Below are positions 18,652 to 27,989 of a DNA stretch of 64,000 nt, piece after piece. The notes below the pieces were generated by a model, which was not told the origin of the DNA, made no database searches, and was given only the letters and a program-made list of their open reading frames with translations. Numbering within the stretch: the first letter of the stretch is position 1; every line of letters starts with the position of its first letter. This DNA is from Falsihalocynthiibacter arcticus (lineage in GTDB: Bacteria; Pseudomonadota; Alphaproteobacteria; Rhodobacterales; Rhodobacteraceae): positions 1,827,501 to 1,891,500 of the forward strand of contig NZ_CP014327.1 in the NCBI RefSeq assembly GCF_000812665.2, read 5' to 3'. The position numbers were made by a program, and so were the translations under genes.

Positions 18652-20946
18652 ATGAACAAAGCGATTACAGAGGGGCTGGTTTTTATGCCGCCGACATTTG
18701 CAAACGGGTTGGATGTTTGGTCCTCTCAGAATGGGACGGCGGGGTCGGATACATATGCGGGATCCGGAAATGCGGCCTATGTGCCCGCGGATCAGGATTT
18801 TGGCGGCTGTTTGGAATTGTTGAAAACGCAAACGACTCAACAGCTTCGCTGGATGGGTGAAACGCCGATGCTGCCCGGTTGTTATTTGCGCGTCACGGCG
18901 CGGGTGAAGGCAATCAGCGGGAATTTGCCTTCGGTTCAGATCGCGGGTTGGGCCGGTGGTGCTGGGGATGCCCATGTTGGGGGCGTTGTCGAAGTAGGAC
19001 CGACCAAAGCGTTGACCTCTTATGGCGGCATTGTTGAGGTGTCTGCGATTGTCGGCACGGGCGCACGTTCGGGCGTTGATATGGCGTGGGGCATGGCGCC
19101 GTTATATGGCCACTTCGGGCTGAACCTGACGGGGGCCAACGGAGCCGTCGTGCGGATTGACGACATCAAAATCGAAGACGTCACCAGCGTGTTTCATCGC
19201 ACAATGATGGATTGGGTTGATGTGAAGGATTACGGGGCGATTGGCGATGGCGTGACCAATGATGTCGCGGCGTTTGAAGCGGCGGATGCGGCGGCAAACG
19301 GGCGGGAGGTTTTGATCTCGGACGGGGTGTATTCCCTTCCGAGCAACGTGACGTTCCAAAATCGCGTGAGATTTCAAGGCTCGCTGACAATGCCCGTAGA
19401 GGCACGCCTTTCGTTGACGAAAAACTATAACCTTGGGGCCTATATCGCGGCCTTTGGCGGCGATGAAGTGCTTGCGTTTAAGAAGGCGCTTCAAGCTCTG
19501 TTTAATTATACCGACCATGAGTCGCTGGATATGCAGGGGCGCCGGATTGAACTGACGGAACCGATCGACGTTCAGGCGGTGGTTAGCAATATTTCGTCCT
19601 TTGCGGTGCGGCGGGTGATTAGAAATGGCCAGTTCAACGTTGTTTCTGGACCGAACTGGAATGATGTGGTGGTGACGTCCATTGCCTCTTATTCCACGGG
19701 TAATTCTAATGAGCTCACAAGTGTCGCCAATATTGCGAATATTCAGGTTGGATCGCTGGTTAAGGGCGCGGGTGTGGGGCGTGAAATCTATGTAAAGGCG
19801 GTGAATGTCGGGGCGCAAAAGCTGACGTTGAGCCAGCCTCTTTTTGCGGCGGCGGGCACCCAGAATTACACCTTCAGGCGGTTTAAATATGTGCTTGATT
19901 TTAGTGGTTTTTCCGGGTTGGACAAGTTCGTACTGTCGGATATTGAATTTCAATGCACGGGGACGGCGAGCGCGATTTTGCTGGCGCCGGACGGATTGAC
20001 GTTCCAAGTGCGGGATTGCTTTATTACTAAGCCGAAAAATCGCGGGATCACCTCGCCGGGGACGGGATGTCAGGGGATGTTGATTGATCGCTGCCAATTC
20101 CTGTCCAATGAACAGAGCACCCGATCACAAGACCGGTCGTCTGTGGCCATCAACGTCAATTCCAACGACTCCAAAATTCGCGATAATCGCGCGGTAAAAT
20201 TTGGTACTTTTGGCGTTTGGAACGGCACAGGGCACCTCTTTTCTGGCAACCATTGGTTCCAAGGCGATGGCGAAACGGACGGTATTCGCAAGGCGGGTCT
20301 GGTGTTCACAACTGCTAACCCCAAGGCGACGGTGGTTGGGAATTATGTCGATAACAACTTTATCGAAATCACAAATGAGCATGATTCCTCGCCCGATTTT
20401 AACAACGAATTCGCCTTTGGTGGACTGACGATCACGGGGAATATTTTCACGGTAAATGACGTTGCACCGTGGTTCCATTGGATCGTTATCAAGCCTTACG
20501 GGGCGGGGCATTATCTCTCAGGGCTGAATATTTCTGGCAATGTTTTCAGATCGTTGAACGGAAATATCGACCGTGTTGACCATGTAGATGAAACCTATGC
20601 AGGGCTTGATATGAATTCGGCGCGCAATGTTGTTGTGCAGGGGAACACCTTTAATTTGGTGAACCAGCCGATTTATAATCCCCTGACCTTTAAGCACGTG
20701 GAGAATTCGGATTCGGCGAGTTGGGTGGTTTCGACGGAGTCGCATCTTCCCTTTGGGGGCATGACCAAATCGATGGTCGGCCTTGTGCCGGATGGCAAAA
20801 TTCTGCGCGCGTCCAACACCCATGTGACGGAATTCCCGTTCTGCGCCCTCAAGCAAGGCGCGGATCAGGACGAGGTTCGCGTTAAGTGGTCGCAGGCCTG
20901 TCGCGGTACTGTTCATTTGACGGTGCGGATGGATAATCCCGTGTAA
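18652..20946 (+). CDS. large right-handed beta-helix protein, GH28-/pectate-lyase-like
   Basis: 764 residues. An N-terminal beta-rich, carbohydrate-binding-like region (about residues 1-180) is followed by VDVKDYGAIGDGVTNDVAAF near residue 190, the entry motif of pectate lyase superfamily 3 and tailspike-like beta-helices. Then come many short N-x-F/G-N repeat rungs up to about residue 700 (for example GLNISGNVFRSLNG). No signal peptide is seen, so export by another route or a phage-tail-like use is possible. Catalytic residues cannot be placed. The start at 18652 has AAAGGG 7 nt upstream. Possibly a surface polysaccharide-degrading or -binding protein. Confidence 0.7.
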   Translation: MNKAITEGLVFMPPTFANGLDVWSSQNGTAGSDTYAGSGNAAYVPADQDFGGCLELLKTQTTQQLRWMGETPMLPGCYLRVTARVKAISGNLPSVQIAGWAGGAGDAHVGGVVEVGPTKALTSYGGIVEVSAIVGTGARSGVDMAWGMAPLYGHFGLNLTGANGAVVRIDDIKIEDVTSVFHRTMMDWVDVKDYGAIGDGVTNDVAAFEAADAAANGREVLISDGVYSLPSNVTFQNRVRFQGSLTMPVEARLSLTKNYNLGAYIAAFGGDEVLAFKKALQALFNYTDHESLDMQGRRIELTEPIDVQAVVSNISSFAVRRVIRNGQFNVVSGPNWNDVVVTSIASYSTGNSNELTSVANIANIQVGSLVKGAGVGREIYVKAVNVGAQKLTLSQPLFAAAGTQNYTFRRFKYVLDFSGFSGLDKFVLSDIEFQCTGTASAILLAPDGLTFQVRDCFITKPKNRGITSPGTGCQGMLIDRCQFLSNEQSTRSQDRSSVAINVNSNDSKIRDNRAVKFGTFGVWNGTGHLFSGNHWFQGDGETDGIRKAGLVFTTANPKATVVGNYVDNNFIEITNEHDSSPDFNNEFAFGGLTITGNIFTVNDVAPWFHWIVIKPYGAGHYLSGLNISGNVFRSLNGNIDRVDHVDETYAGLDMNSARNVVVQGNTFNLVNQPIYNPLTFKHVENSDSASWVVSTESHLPFGGMTKSMVGLVPDGKILRASNTHVTEFPFCALKQGADQDEVRVKWSQACRGTVHLTVRMDNPV

Positions 20947-20958
20947 AAAAAGAAAAGC

Positions 20959-20986
20959 GGGGGTGCAGAAACGTGCCCCTTTTTTT
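20959..20986 (+). terminator. terminator of the beta-helix gene
   Basis: G-rich arm at 20960-20966 pairs (with G-T wobbles) with GTGCCCC at 20973-20979, followed by seven T. It starts 13 bp after the stop. Confidence 0.7.
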
Positions 20987-21039
20987 GAATTTGGCGTTTT
21001 TTCTTCTATCAGCTAGGCTGAAGGGAGAGGAGGACATTT

Positions 21040-21357
21040 ATGCCAATTATTTCCGTCGCCGCCCCCGTTCAAACGGTCATCACCACTTTTGAAATGACCC
21101 CAGGTACCTGTCAGGATTTGCTCGACGCCCTGACAGACGCCTATGAGGTTTTTATCAGCAAACAACCCGGATTTATTGGGGCTGGGTTGCATGTGAATGA
21201 TGCGCAAACGCGGATTGCCAATTACTCGCAATGGACGCGGCGAGAGGATTTTCAAGCGATGCTGCGCACGGAGGAAATGCGGGCTCGCAATCGCGCGATT
21301 AGCGACCTTTGCAAGAGTTTCGAGCCCGTTATGTATGAGGTGTCAGCAGTTTTTTAA
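21040..21357 (+). CDS. antibiotic biosynthesis monooxygenase (ABM) domain protein
   Basis: 105-residue single-domain protein with a ferredoxin-like ABM fold: PVQTVITTFEMTPGTCQDLLDAL, then QPGFIGAGLHVNDAQTRIANY and SQWTRREDFQAML. The QPGF and YSQW motifs are the family hallmarks. Members include small monooxygenases and dimeric proteins of unknown chemistry; no partner gene is nearby. Preceded by GGGAGAGGAGG. Confidence 0.8.
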   Translation: MPIISVAAPVQTVITTFEMTPGTCQDLLDALTDAYEVFISKQPGFIGAGLHVNDAQTRIANYSQWTRREDFQAMLRTEEMRARNRAISDLCKSFEPVMYEVSAVF

Positions 21358-21359
21358 CT

Positions 21360-21782
21360 CTATTCAGGATACTGTGCTTGGCATTGGGCAATCCATGCAG
21401 CGGAGGCCTCTTGCAGGGAGGATAGTTTGATCTTGAGATCGGCTAGAATGCGCTTTTGTTCGGCGACATCAATTGTTTGCGGAGTTTCTACCGTGCGATT
21501 GTAGGTTTGTGGGCAGGCATAGGCGCGCCGATTCCCGTAATAACAGGTTTCGTAAACCGTGTAGGGCACATAGGAAACGTCGATGGCGTAGCCACGTGCG
21601 ATGTTTAACTCGGTTTGTGCCGCCAGATTTGCAACCGTTTGGTACTCGCGCGTCGCGCCGTTGATACAGCGTTGCTGTGGCGTGGCGCAGGCAACCAAAA
21701 GCATTAAGCCCGCGAGCGTTGCCGCCAATCTCAGGTGATTGCTTCTGGGATGAACACGCAAGGCTTTCTCCAATCGGGCCAA
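21360..21782 (-). CDS. putative lipoprotein, unrecognised
   Basis: 140 residues. A positively charged N-terminus leads to the hydrophobic stretch LRLAATLAGLMLLVACA, whose LVAC is a plausible lipobox, with lipidation at Cys near residue 32. The mature part has four or five further cysteines (QQRC, ETCYY, ACPQ, AQCQ) and an amphipathic helix rich in Lys and Leu before the C-terminus. This could form disulfides in the periplasm. I recognise no family. It converges with the ABM gene, 2 bp between stops. Confidence 0.6.
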   Translation of the reverse strand: MARLEKALRVHPRSNHLRLAATLAGLMLLVACATPQQRCINGATREYQTVANLAAQTELNIARGYAIDVSYVPYTVYETCYYGNRRAYACPQTYNRTVETPQTIDVAEQKRILADLKIKLSSLQEASAAWIAQCQAQYPE

Positions 21783-21832
21783 ATATTCAACGAGGTTAGT
21801 CGGTTTTAACGCGCGAGAGAAGCCCTCCCTTT

Positions 21833-24004
21833 CTAGAACTTAGCTTCGGATTTGCCGCGATAAGCGCGGGTGCCGCTTTTGCCTGCCGTGCTGCGACCAC
21901 GTTTGTTGTTTGCCGTTTCGCTTGCCGCTTCAATCGCGGATTGGCGGGCCATGGGATCGTTAGAAACGGCAAGCTCAACCGCTTCCAAGCGCCGAACCTC
22001 GTCGCGCAAACGCGCGGCTTCTTCGAATTCCAAATTCTCGGCAGCTTTGCGCATATCCACCCGCAGGCCGTCGAGATGCGCGGATAGATTCGCGCCAAAC
22101 AACGGTTTTTCGATGACGGCGGTGACGCGATTCATGTCGACGTCGCCCTTGTAGAGGCCCGAAAGAACATCCTCGACGTTTTTCTTGATGGTTGTCGGGG
22201 TGATGCCGTTTGCCAGATTGTGGGCGATTTGCTTGTCGCGCCGCCTGTCTGTCTCGCCAATCGCGCGTTCCATGCTTCCAGTAATGCGATCCGCATACAT
22301 GATGACGCGGCCCTCGGCGTTACGCGCCGCACGGCCAATGGTTTGGATCAGCGAGGTTTCGCTGCGCAAAAAGCCTTCTTTGTCGGCGTCGAGAATGGCG
22401 ACAAGGCCACATTCCGGAATGTCCAAACCCTCACGCAGAAGGTTGATCCCGATCAGTACATCAAAGGCCCCTAGGCGCAGGTCGCGGAGGATTTCGATGC
22501 GTTCGAGCGTGTCAATATCACTGTGCATATAGCGCACTTTGATGCCCTGTTCATGCAGGTATTCCGTTAGATCTTCGGCCATGCGTTTGGTCAAGGTTGT
22601 GACCAAAACGCGATAGCCCCCCGCGGTTACTTTGCGGATTTCATCAAGTAGATCATCAACTTGGGTGGTGACAGGGCGGATTTCAATGATGGGGTCGAGC
22701 AGCCCCGTTGGTCGGATGATTTGCTCGGCAAAGACGCCTCCCGCTTGCTCCATTTCCCATTTTGACGGGGTCGCGGAAACGAAGATTGATTGGCTGCGCA
22801 TCGCGTCCCATTCCTCGAATTTGAGGGGGCGGTTGTCCATACAGCTGGGGAGGCGGAAACCGTGTTCCGACAGCGTGCTTTTGCGACGAAAGTCGCCTTT
22901 ATACATGCCACCGATTTGGGGCACGGAAACGTGACTCTCGTCGGCAAAAACGATGGCATTATCGGGGATATATTCAAAAAGGGTGGGGGGCGGCTCGCCC
23001 GGGGCGCGGCCCGTGAGATAGCGCGAATAGTTTTCGATCCCGTTGCAAAACCCCTGTGCCTCGATCATTTCAAGGTCGAATTTCGTGCGTTGCTCGATGC
23101 GCTGGGCTTCGAGGAGTTTGCCTTCGCTCTCGAATTGTTTCAAACGAATCGCGAGTTCGGATTTGATTGATTTGATCGCCTGAAGCAGGGTCGGGCGGGG
23201 GGTCACATAGTGCGAATTCGCATAGACGCGAACCTTTTCGAGCACATCTGTACGCTCACCCGTGAGCGTGTCGAACTCGGTGATTCCCTCAAGTTCGTCG
23301 CCAAAGAAGGAAAATCTCCAGCCGCGATCTTCGAGGTGACTGGGCCAAATTTCGAGGCTGTCGCCGCGCACGCGAAAAGTTCCGCGCGAGAATCCCGCGT
23401 CGTTGCGTTTGTATTGTTGCGCAATGAAGCCGGCCATGATTTCGCGCTGTACATAGGTTTCGCCAGCGACCAAATCCTGCGTCATTTCGGTATAGGTTTC
23501 AGGGCTCCCGATGCCATAGATACAGGAGACGGAGGCCACGATAATGACGTCATCGCGTTCGAGGAGGGCGCGTGTCGCCGAGTGGCGCATGCGGTCGATC
23601 TGTTCATTGATCTGGCTCTCTTTTTCGATGAAGGTATCGGAGCGGGCAACATAGGCTTCGGGCTGGTAATAGTCGTAAAATGAAACGAAATATTCGACGG
23701 CGTTGTCGGGAAAAAAGCCTTTGAATTCAGCATAAAGCTGGGCTGCGAGGGTTTTATTGGGCGCAAGAATGATGGCGGGGCGTTGGGTCGCCTCGATCAC
23801 TTTTGCCATCGTAAAAGTTTTGCCCGTACCCGTGGCCCCCAGCAGGACTTGGCTCTGCTCACCGGAGTTTATTCCGTCAACCAGCTCCCGAATGGCAGTG
23901 GGCTGATCGCCTGCGGGAGAGAACTCCGAACTCAGCACAAAACGTTTGCCGCCTTCGAGTTTCTTGCGGCCGTTTGGGTTTTGTGGGGTCTGTGGGACGT
24001 TCAT
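21833..24004 (-). CDS. uvrB: excinuclease ABC subunit B
   Basis: 723-residue damage-recognition helicase of nucleotide excision repair. Walker A is [13 protein letters not shown] near residue 57, the beta-hairpin that inserts at lesions is [14 protein letters not shown] near 107, and [18 protein letters not shown] carries the DEAD-like box. [14 protein letters not shown] and [12 protein letters not shown] are motifs V and VI. A UvrC-binding UVR coiled coil ([18 protein letters not shown]) follows near residue 660, with a short Lys/Arg-rich tail. Full length, monocistronic, single clear start at 24004. Confidence 0.97.
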   Translation of the reverse strand: MNVPQTPQNPNGRKKLEGGKRFVLSSEFSPAGDQPTAIRELVDGINSGEQSQVLLGATGTGKTFTMAKVIEATQRPAIILAPNKTLAAQLYAEFKGFFPDNAVEYFVSFYDYYQPEAYVARSDTFIEKESQINEQIDRMRHSATRALLERDDVIIVASVSCIYGIGSPETYTEMTQDLVAGETYVQREIMAGFIAQQYKRNDAGFSRGTFRVRGDSLEIWPSHLEDRGWRFSFFGDELEGITEFDTLTGERTDVLEKVRVYANSHYVTPRPTLLQAIKSIKSELAIRLKQFESEGKLLEAQRIEQRTKFDLEMIEAQGFCNGIENYSRYLTGRAPGEPPPTLFEYIPDNAIVFADESHVSVPQIGGMYKGDFRRKSTLSEHGFRLPSCMDNRPLKFEEWDAMRSQSIFVSATPSKWEMEQAGGVFAEQIIRPTGLLDPIIEIRPVTTQVDDLLDEIRKVTAGGYRVLVTTLTKRMAEDLTEYLHEQGIKVRYMHSDIDTLERIEILRDLRLGAFDVLIGINLLREGLDIPECGLVAILDADKEGFLRSETSLIQTIGRAARNAEGRVIMYADRITGSMERAIGETDRRRDKQIAHNLANGITPTTIKKNVEDVLSGLYKGDVDMNRVTAVIEKPLFGANLSAHLDGLRVDMRKAAENLEFEEAARLRDEVRRLEAVELAVSNDPMARQSAIEAASETANNKRGRSTAGKSGTRAYRGKSEAKF

Positions 24005-24380
24005 GAATCAGTTCCTTATTCGCCCACAGATTTGATCACTTTTTGTTCCACTTCAAGGGGGCGGAGGGGGATTTCCGTGTATTGTTAACAAAAGATTGCG
24101 TGTTTGGGTTGAGTTTTAAGTATCAAAATACAACCTAGGCGCGTTTTTTACTTGCTTGGGGTAATTTTGGTGCGTAGGTTTGCCAAGTAAGCAGCAGAAA
24201 TGATTGTCGATCTAAGCGCACCCACCCACCCCACCCACCCCGCTCCCTGCTTAGGTCGGCAATCTACTTCCCCCCAATAAAACAAAAAATCTCAAGATGT
24301 CGGGCGCGCATAAGTGCGTTCATACTTGCAATGCGGGCAGTTTCTTTGCGATAAGACTTCAAGTTTTTCAGGAGACCGCT
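24005..24380. other. 376-bp intergenic region
   Basis: Between the divergent uvrB and complex I subunit genes. It holds a CACCC tandem tract (see 24219-24241) and presumably two promoters. No coding frame or RNA gene is seen. Confidence 0.5.
24219..24241. repeat. CACCC short tandem tract
   Basis: 23 bp of CACCCACCCACCCC-type repeat units upstream of the complex I subunit gene. Simple low-complexity repeat, unlike the surrounding sequence. Confidence 0.7.
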
Positions 24381-24692
24381 ATGCGCGCCCGTATCTATCA
24401 ACCAACCAGAAATGCCATGCAGTCGGGCATGGGGAAATCTAAAGTCTGGGTTCTTGAGTTTGCGCAAGCTTCCGCGCGTGACGTTGACCCATTGATGGGG
24501 TGGACAAGCTCCGATGATATGCAGAGCCAAGTTCGGCTCAGGTTCGACAGCAAGGATGCGGCGCTAGAATATGCGCGCGCCAATGGCATTGAGGCGAGTG
24601 TTCAAGAGCCAAAAACACGCAAGCCAGTTATCCGTGCAGGCGGCTACGGCGAAAATTTCGCGACGAATCGTCGGGGCGCTTGGACGCATTAA
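24381..24692 (+). CDS. ETC complex I subunit, NDUFS4-like
   Basis: 103 residues, homologous to the 18-kDa accessory subunit of mitochondrial complex [19 protein letters not shown] starts the family domain, followed by [22 protein letters not shown] and the conserved [14 protein letters not shown] segment. It would bind the peripheral arm of NADH:quinone oxidoreductase. Such subunits are a mark of alphaproteobacteria. The start at 24381 follows CAGGAGACCGCT; an upstream in-frame start lacks homology. The nuo operon is not in the window. Confidence 0.88.
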   Translation: MRARIYQPTRNAMQSGMGKSKVWVLEFAQASARDVDPLMGWTSSDDMQSQVRLRFDSKDAALEYARANGIEASVQEPKTRKPVIRAGGYGENFATNRRGAWTH

Positions 24693-24702
24693 GTCGTTGT
24701 AA

Positions 24703-24739
24703 ATCGGGGCAAAGTTCTCTCGGAATCGGAGCAAAGATC
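24703..24739. repeat. two ATCGG-GCAAAG direct repeats, IS21-end-like
   Basis: ATCGGGGCAAAGTTC (24703-24717) and ATCGGAGCAAAGATC (24725-24739) match at 13 of 15 positions and are spaced 22 bp apart. Repeats of this kind are found inside the ends of IS21-family elements. No istA or istB remains, so this could be a lone end or chance. Confidence 0.35.
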
Positions 24740-24925
24740 CCGCGAAAGTCATCGCTGGTATGCATGTAGGGTCCCCGTTGGGCGCCCTTACTATGTGTTG
24801 ATTCTCCGCCTTAAATCATTTGAAGTATACTCATAGGCAACGAAGACACGTGATGCCTGCAAAGTAGCGCCTTTATGAATTTCTGCGCGTAGGTTTTGGC
24901 AGAGCAATGAACCTTTCTGCTTAGT

Positions 24926-25420
24926 TCAATATGTCCACTCGTCATACGCAAGAGGCAACGAATTAAGGATATCCTTGTGATGCCGCCAATCTGGCAACAC
25001 AGAATCCAGCAATGCAATAAATTCTGAGCTGTGATGGCGCACTCGAAGATGAGCCAATTCATGTGCAATGATGTATTCAACGCATCGAAGTGGCTTCTTT
25101 GCCAATTCCAAATTGATCATGATACGGCCAGTCTTGGGATTACAACTTCCCCACTTCGTCCGCATTCGCTGGATGCGGATTTCAGGTAGGTCCACGTTTA
25201 GCGCCTGACACCATTTGGGTAGATTGTGTTGAAGAAACTCGTTCAGATGTTGGCGATAAAAAGCGTCGAACGCTTTTTGTTTGGCAGAATAGGGCGCATC
25301 GCCGGGACAATGGAGTTTAATTCGACCGTTTCCTGCTATCGTGACTTTTGCTGACCGTTGTGCCTTCACGACTGAAAGTAGATATCTTGCGGGACCGCAA
25401 GCGAACTACGTCATCGACAT
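24926..25420 (-). pseudogene. DUF45/YgjP-type zinc metallopeptidase, N-terminally broken
   Basis: The catalytic part is intact: IRIQRMRTKWGSC, YIIAHELAHLRVRHH (HExxH plus downstream His) and LPDWRHHKDIL. The family is usually about 230-240 residues, with an extra N-terminal beta domain of about 90 residues, but here only about 150 are left. An ATG at 25420 with an AGGGAG site is in frame, yet a TAG at 25406-25408 stops it after four codons. The open part could restart at GTG 25369 (147 residues). Relatives often sit beside type I restriction genes; none is complete here. Probably a relic, possibly still making a short protein. Confidence 0.65.
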
Positions 25421-25460
25421 AAATCTCCCTGTAACGGGGGGCGTCCCGTTCGGAATTTAA

Positions 25461-25601
25461 CTATAAAAGTTTGGTTAGTTTGAGCGCTTTGCCGAATTTC
25501 GCTGCGATCATCTCCGACGGCAGCGTAACCAAATCTGTCAAACCACGATTGATGAGAGCGGGGGGAACTTCTAGTGTATCCACCAGCGACGAACTTAATC
25601 G
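25461..25601 (-). pseudogene. orphan C-terminal coding remnant upstream of the metallopeptidase
   Basis: A 46-codon open frame ending in TAG, reading ...VDTLEVPPALINRGLTDL and ending KALKLTKLL. It has no start codon and is cut off close to the TRIC gene start. It looks like the tail of a larger gene that once preceded the metallopeptidase. The parent family is not recognised; a restriction-system subunit would fit the usual context of such metallopeptidases, but this is a guess. Confidence 0.35.
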
Positions 25602-25619
25602 TCAAAACATGAGGCTTGG

Positions 25620-26279
25620 ATGAGCATTGTTATTTTCCTTGATTTTGTCGGGGTAACACTTTTCGCAGTGACTGGGGCACTGGTGGCGTCACGCAAACAG
25701 TTGGATATCATCGGTTTTATATTTTTGGCGATGGTTACTGGCACAGGTGGTGGAACCGTTCGCGATCTCATACTTGGAGTGCCGGTGTTTTGGGTTGAAC
25801 AACCGCTGTTCATTCTGGTCTGCACAGTGGCAGCAGTTTTAACGTTTTTCATCGCGCACTTTCTGGAGTCACGCTACCTTTGGTTGTTATGGCTCGATGC
25901 GGTCGCGCTGGCCGCCTATGCCGTGTTTGGCGCCTATAAAGGGTTGCTTGTCACCGGATCGCCAGTGATAGCGGTCGTGATGGGGGTGCTCACCGGAGGG
26001 CTTGGCGGTGTGTTTCGAGACATTTTGGCCAGCGAGCCTTCGGTTTTGATGCGCAAAGATATCTATCTCGCTGCGGCGATGGTTGGCGGTTTGATTTATG
26101 TCGGTATTCTAGGGGCAGGAGTTGATCAATTTGTGGCGGCCGGCCTAGGATTTATTTTGGCGTTCCTGACACGCAGCGGTGCGCTGGCTTATGGTTGGAG
26201 TATGCCTGCATATCGCTCACGTCCTGGGCGCGACCCTGAGGTCAGCCTTGATGCCGCCAACCGCAACAACCCTGATTAA
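25620..26279 (+). CDS. TRIC-family (UPF0126) cation channel protein
   Basis: 219 residues with about seven membrane segments arranged as two similar halves. Each half has the family glycine motif: FAVTGALVASRKQLDIIGF and GTGGGTVRDLILG in the first, YAVFGAYKGLL and GGLGGVFRDIL in the second. This duplicated GGxxRD pattern is the hallmark of bacterial trimeric intracellular cation channel relatives, which conduct potassium or sodium. The start at 25620 overlaps the upstream end of the relic on the other strand. Intact, while its surroundings are decayed. Confidence 0.88.
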   Translation: MSIVIFLDFVGVTLFAVTGALVASRKQLDIIGFIFLAMVTGTGGGTVRDLILGVPVFWVEQPLFILVCTVAAVLTFFIAHFLESRYLWLLWLDAVALAAYAVFGAYKGLLVTGSPVIAVVMGVLTGGLGGVFRDILASEPSVLMRKDIYLAAAMVGGLIYVGILGAGVDQFVAAGLGFILAFLTRSGALAYGWSMPAYRSRPGRDPEVSLDAANRNNPD

Positions 26280-26418
26280 CCCTATTGTTAATGCTGCATT
26301 AGACAACAGGGGCGGAAAACGGGCTTTCGCTGCGGTGTGCGTCAAGGTCTGCTAAGCGGGGCGGTTTCAACTAGTCGACGCAACACTCTAATCTTTTTGG
26401 AAAGATGGAGTGAACCCT

Positions 26419-26745
26419 ATGAAGTATCGTCACCGAGTGTTTTTCACAGATGAGCAAAAGTCAGAGATATGGGATCGATGGCAACGCGGAGAATCGATGA
26501 ACTAGATCGGGCGTGGTTTTGATCGCTCATCGTCATCGATTTATCCGCACCTTGCGCGCACTGGCGGCATCCGTCCACCAAACCGCTTGCGGTCTCGCCT
26601 CGCTCTCACCCTGATGGACCGCGAGGAGATATCCAGAGGCCTGCGTGCGAAGCTGTCCTTGCGGTCCATTGCGAGATCCCTGAAGCGGTCAGCATCCACG
26701 ATTAGTCGCGAGGTCAGACGCAATGGCGGGCGTGCCCAATGGGCC
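26419..26745 (+). mobile_element. IS30-family transposase fragment with a nonsense codon
   Basis: From ATG 26419 the frame reads MKYRHRVFFTDEQKSEIWDRW, an IS30-type N-terminus, then hits TAG at 26503-26505 where family members have a sense codon. It continues in frame through GRGFDRSSSSIYPHL and LTLMDREEISRGL to the second helix-turn-helix SIARSLKRSASTISREVRRNGG. Similarity ends near 26745, so the DDE catalytic half is lost. A hairpin (ATCTTT/AAAGAT) lies just upstream at 26391-26406. Dead copy. Confidence 0.75.
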
Positions 26746-26850
26746 ATTCAAATCAAGACCCCAAGCCTGATCGAAGGTCGGCAACAATTAAATTTCGGTC
26801 TTGGTGCAATGGGCAGTTGTGAAGTGTATATGGTGACTTACTTGTTGCGG

Positions 26851-27067
26851 GCATAACCATCTGCGCAAGAGGAGCGAGAGCCGCGCCACATATCGTCATT
26901 CGCGTCGGCAAATCTGGAGTGACAGGAATACGTTTGGTGACGTCCAAAAGAGGGGCCGTGTCGAGAGTGATACCGCCGAGCTTGGCCATGTGTGCGATTT
27001 TTTTGCGCGACCCGTAGCCCATAGATGACAGCAGTTTGTCGACACGTAAAGTTGGAACCCTAGCCAT
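26851..27067 (-). pseudogene. rsuA: truncated 16S rRNA pseudouridine synthase RsuA, N-terminal S4 domain only
   Basis: From ATG 27067 the protein reads as an RsuA S4 domain: LRVDKLLSSMGYGSRKKI, then ITLDTAPLLDVTKRIPVTPD and LAPLAQMV. Similarity stops near 26851, exactly where the catalytic domain (about 160 more residues) should begin. The frame runs on without homology to 26753. The 26746-26850 stretch joins it to the IS30-type fragment, so the element or a later deletion probably removed the 3' part. Confidence 0.7.
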
Positions 27068-27188
27068 AACATTGGCTCCCTAAGTAGAGGTCTGAGAGTT
27101 TGAAATACAGAATAACCGTTTAAGATGTTTTGATTATCGCTTTGGCCATCTGCATTCAGAGATATGTGTGCTTTCGGTTGCCGCAGCC

Positions 27189-27962
27189 TCAGTGACGACG
27201 AGGACGAATAACATGGAGGCCGTAGGCCTCTCGATGTGTCTCGCCGCCATCCATGCTGTGGGTATAACTACTCTCTGCGACCTCTAAAAAAGCTACACCT
27301 AATGCATCCTTTTCGCGGCGCGCGACATAAAGCTGTCCGTCAATATTTGACGTCGTATACAAAGGCCCACCGTAGAAATTGGTTGGCAATTGGAAAGAAA
27401 GCGTTTCCCCCTGATGCTTCAGGTTGAAGTAGCCGATGCCTGTCCAATCAAAGGGTATGACGGGAATAAAATAGTAAAAATAAGGCCTCTCACTGAACGC
27501 CGTAAATTGATATTTGACCAAATCAAGCTGCCCCTCGAGGGCGTCAAAACGATAGTTCGGAACATAAATCCGCTCAGGTGCGGTGTTGAGCATAGAAAAG
27601 CGTGGATCGGCATCAAAATCAGGAAGCGGGTCAGTACTGGTCACCCGTCGGTGTTCGATGAAATGACCATCTTCGCCAACGGTGACGATGAAACGACCTG
27701 AGTATTCAACTTTCCCACCTTTTATCAGATCCGCGATGATCAGATAGTTGTTTGCCTGATGGTCAAACCAAATCTCGCTTGCCCCATAGACGAGCCTCTC
27801 GATCTCGTAATTTTGGCTTTTCACGCCTTGGGAAAGAGACGGGTATGCGCGCAGGTCCGAAGGCGTGCTGAGGTTCGAATAGACAGTGAGGACTGGCACG
27901 TGCAACACAAAAGCCGCGACCAATCCTGCAATAGATAGACAGGCTAATTTGAGGCCCCTCAT
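27189..27962 (-). CDS. unrecognised 257-residue membrane-anchored or secreted protein
   Basis: The N-terminus MRGLKLACLSIAGLVAAFVLHV is a signal anchor or signal peptide; the rest is soluble, beta-rich and aromatic. Features include EIWFDHQANNYLIIADL, GRFIVTVGEDGHFIEHRRV, RPYFYYFIPVIPFDWTGIG and LHVIRPRRH at the end. No repeat, cysteine motif or known domain is seen. Codon use is normal and the frame is long, so I believe it is real. It has no operon partner. Confidence 0.6.
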   Translation of the reverse strand: MRGLKLACLSIAGLVAAFVLHVPVLTVYSNLSTPSDLRAYPSLSQGVKSQNYEIERLVYGASEIWFDHQANNYLIIADLIKGGKVEYSGRFIVTVGEDGHFIEHRRVTSTDPLPDFDADPRFSMLNTAPERIYVPNYRFDALEGQLDLVKYQFTAFSERPYFYYFIPVIPFDWTGIGYFNLKHQGETLSFQLPTNFYGGPLYTTSNIDGQLYVARREKDALGVAFLEVAESSYTHSMDGGETHREAYGLHVIRPRRH

Positions 27963-27989
27963 ACGCCGTTTCCTCTACTATCACCTTGA

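Noticed and set aside
19102-20097. 331-codon open frame on the - strand
   Set aside because: Opposite the beta-helix gene, basic low-quality sequence with no ribosome site.
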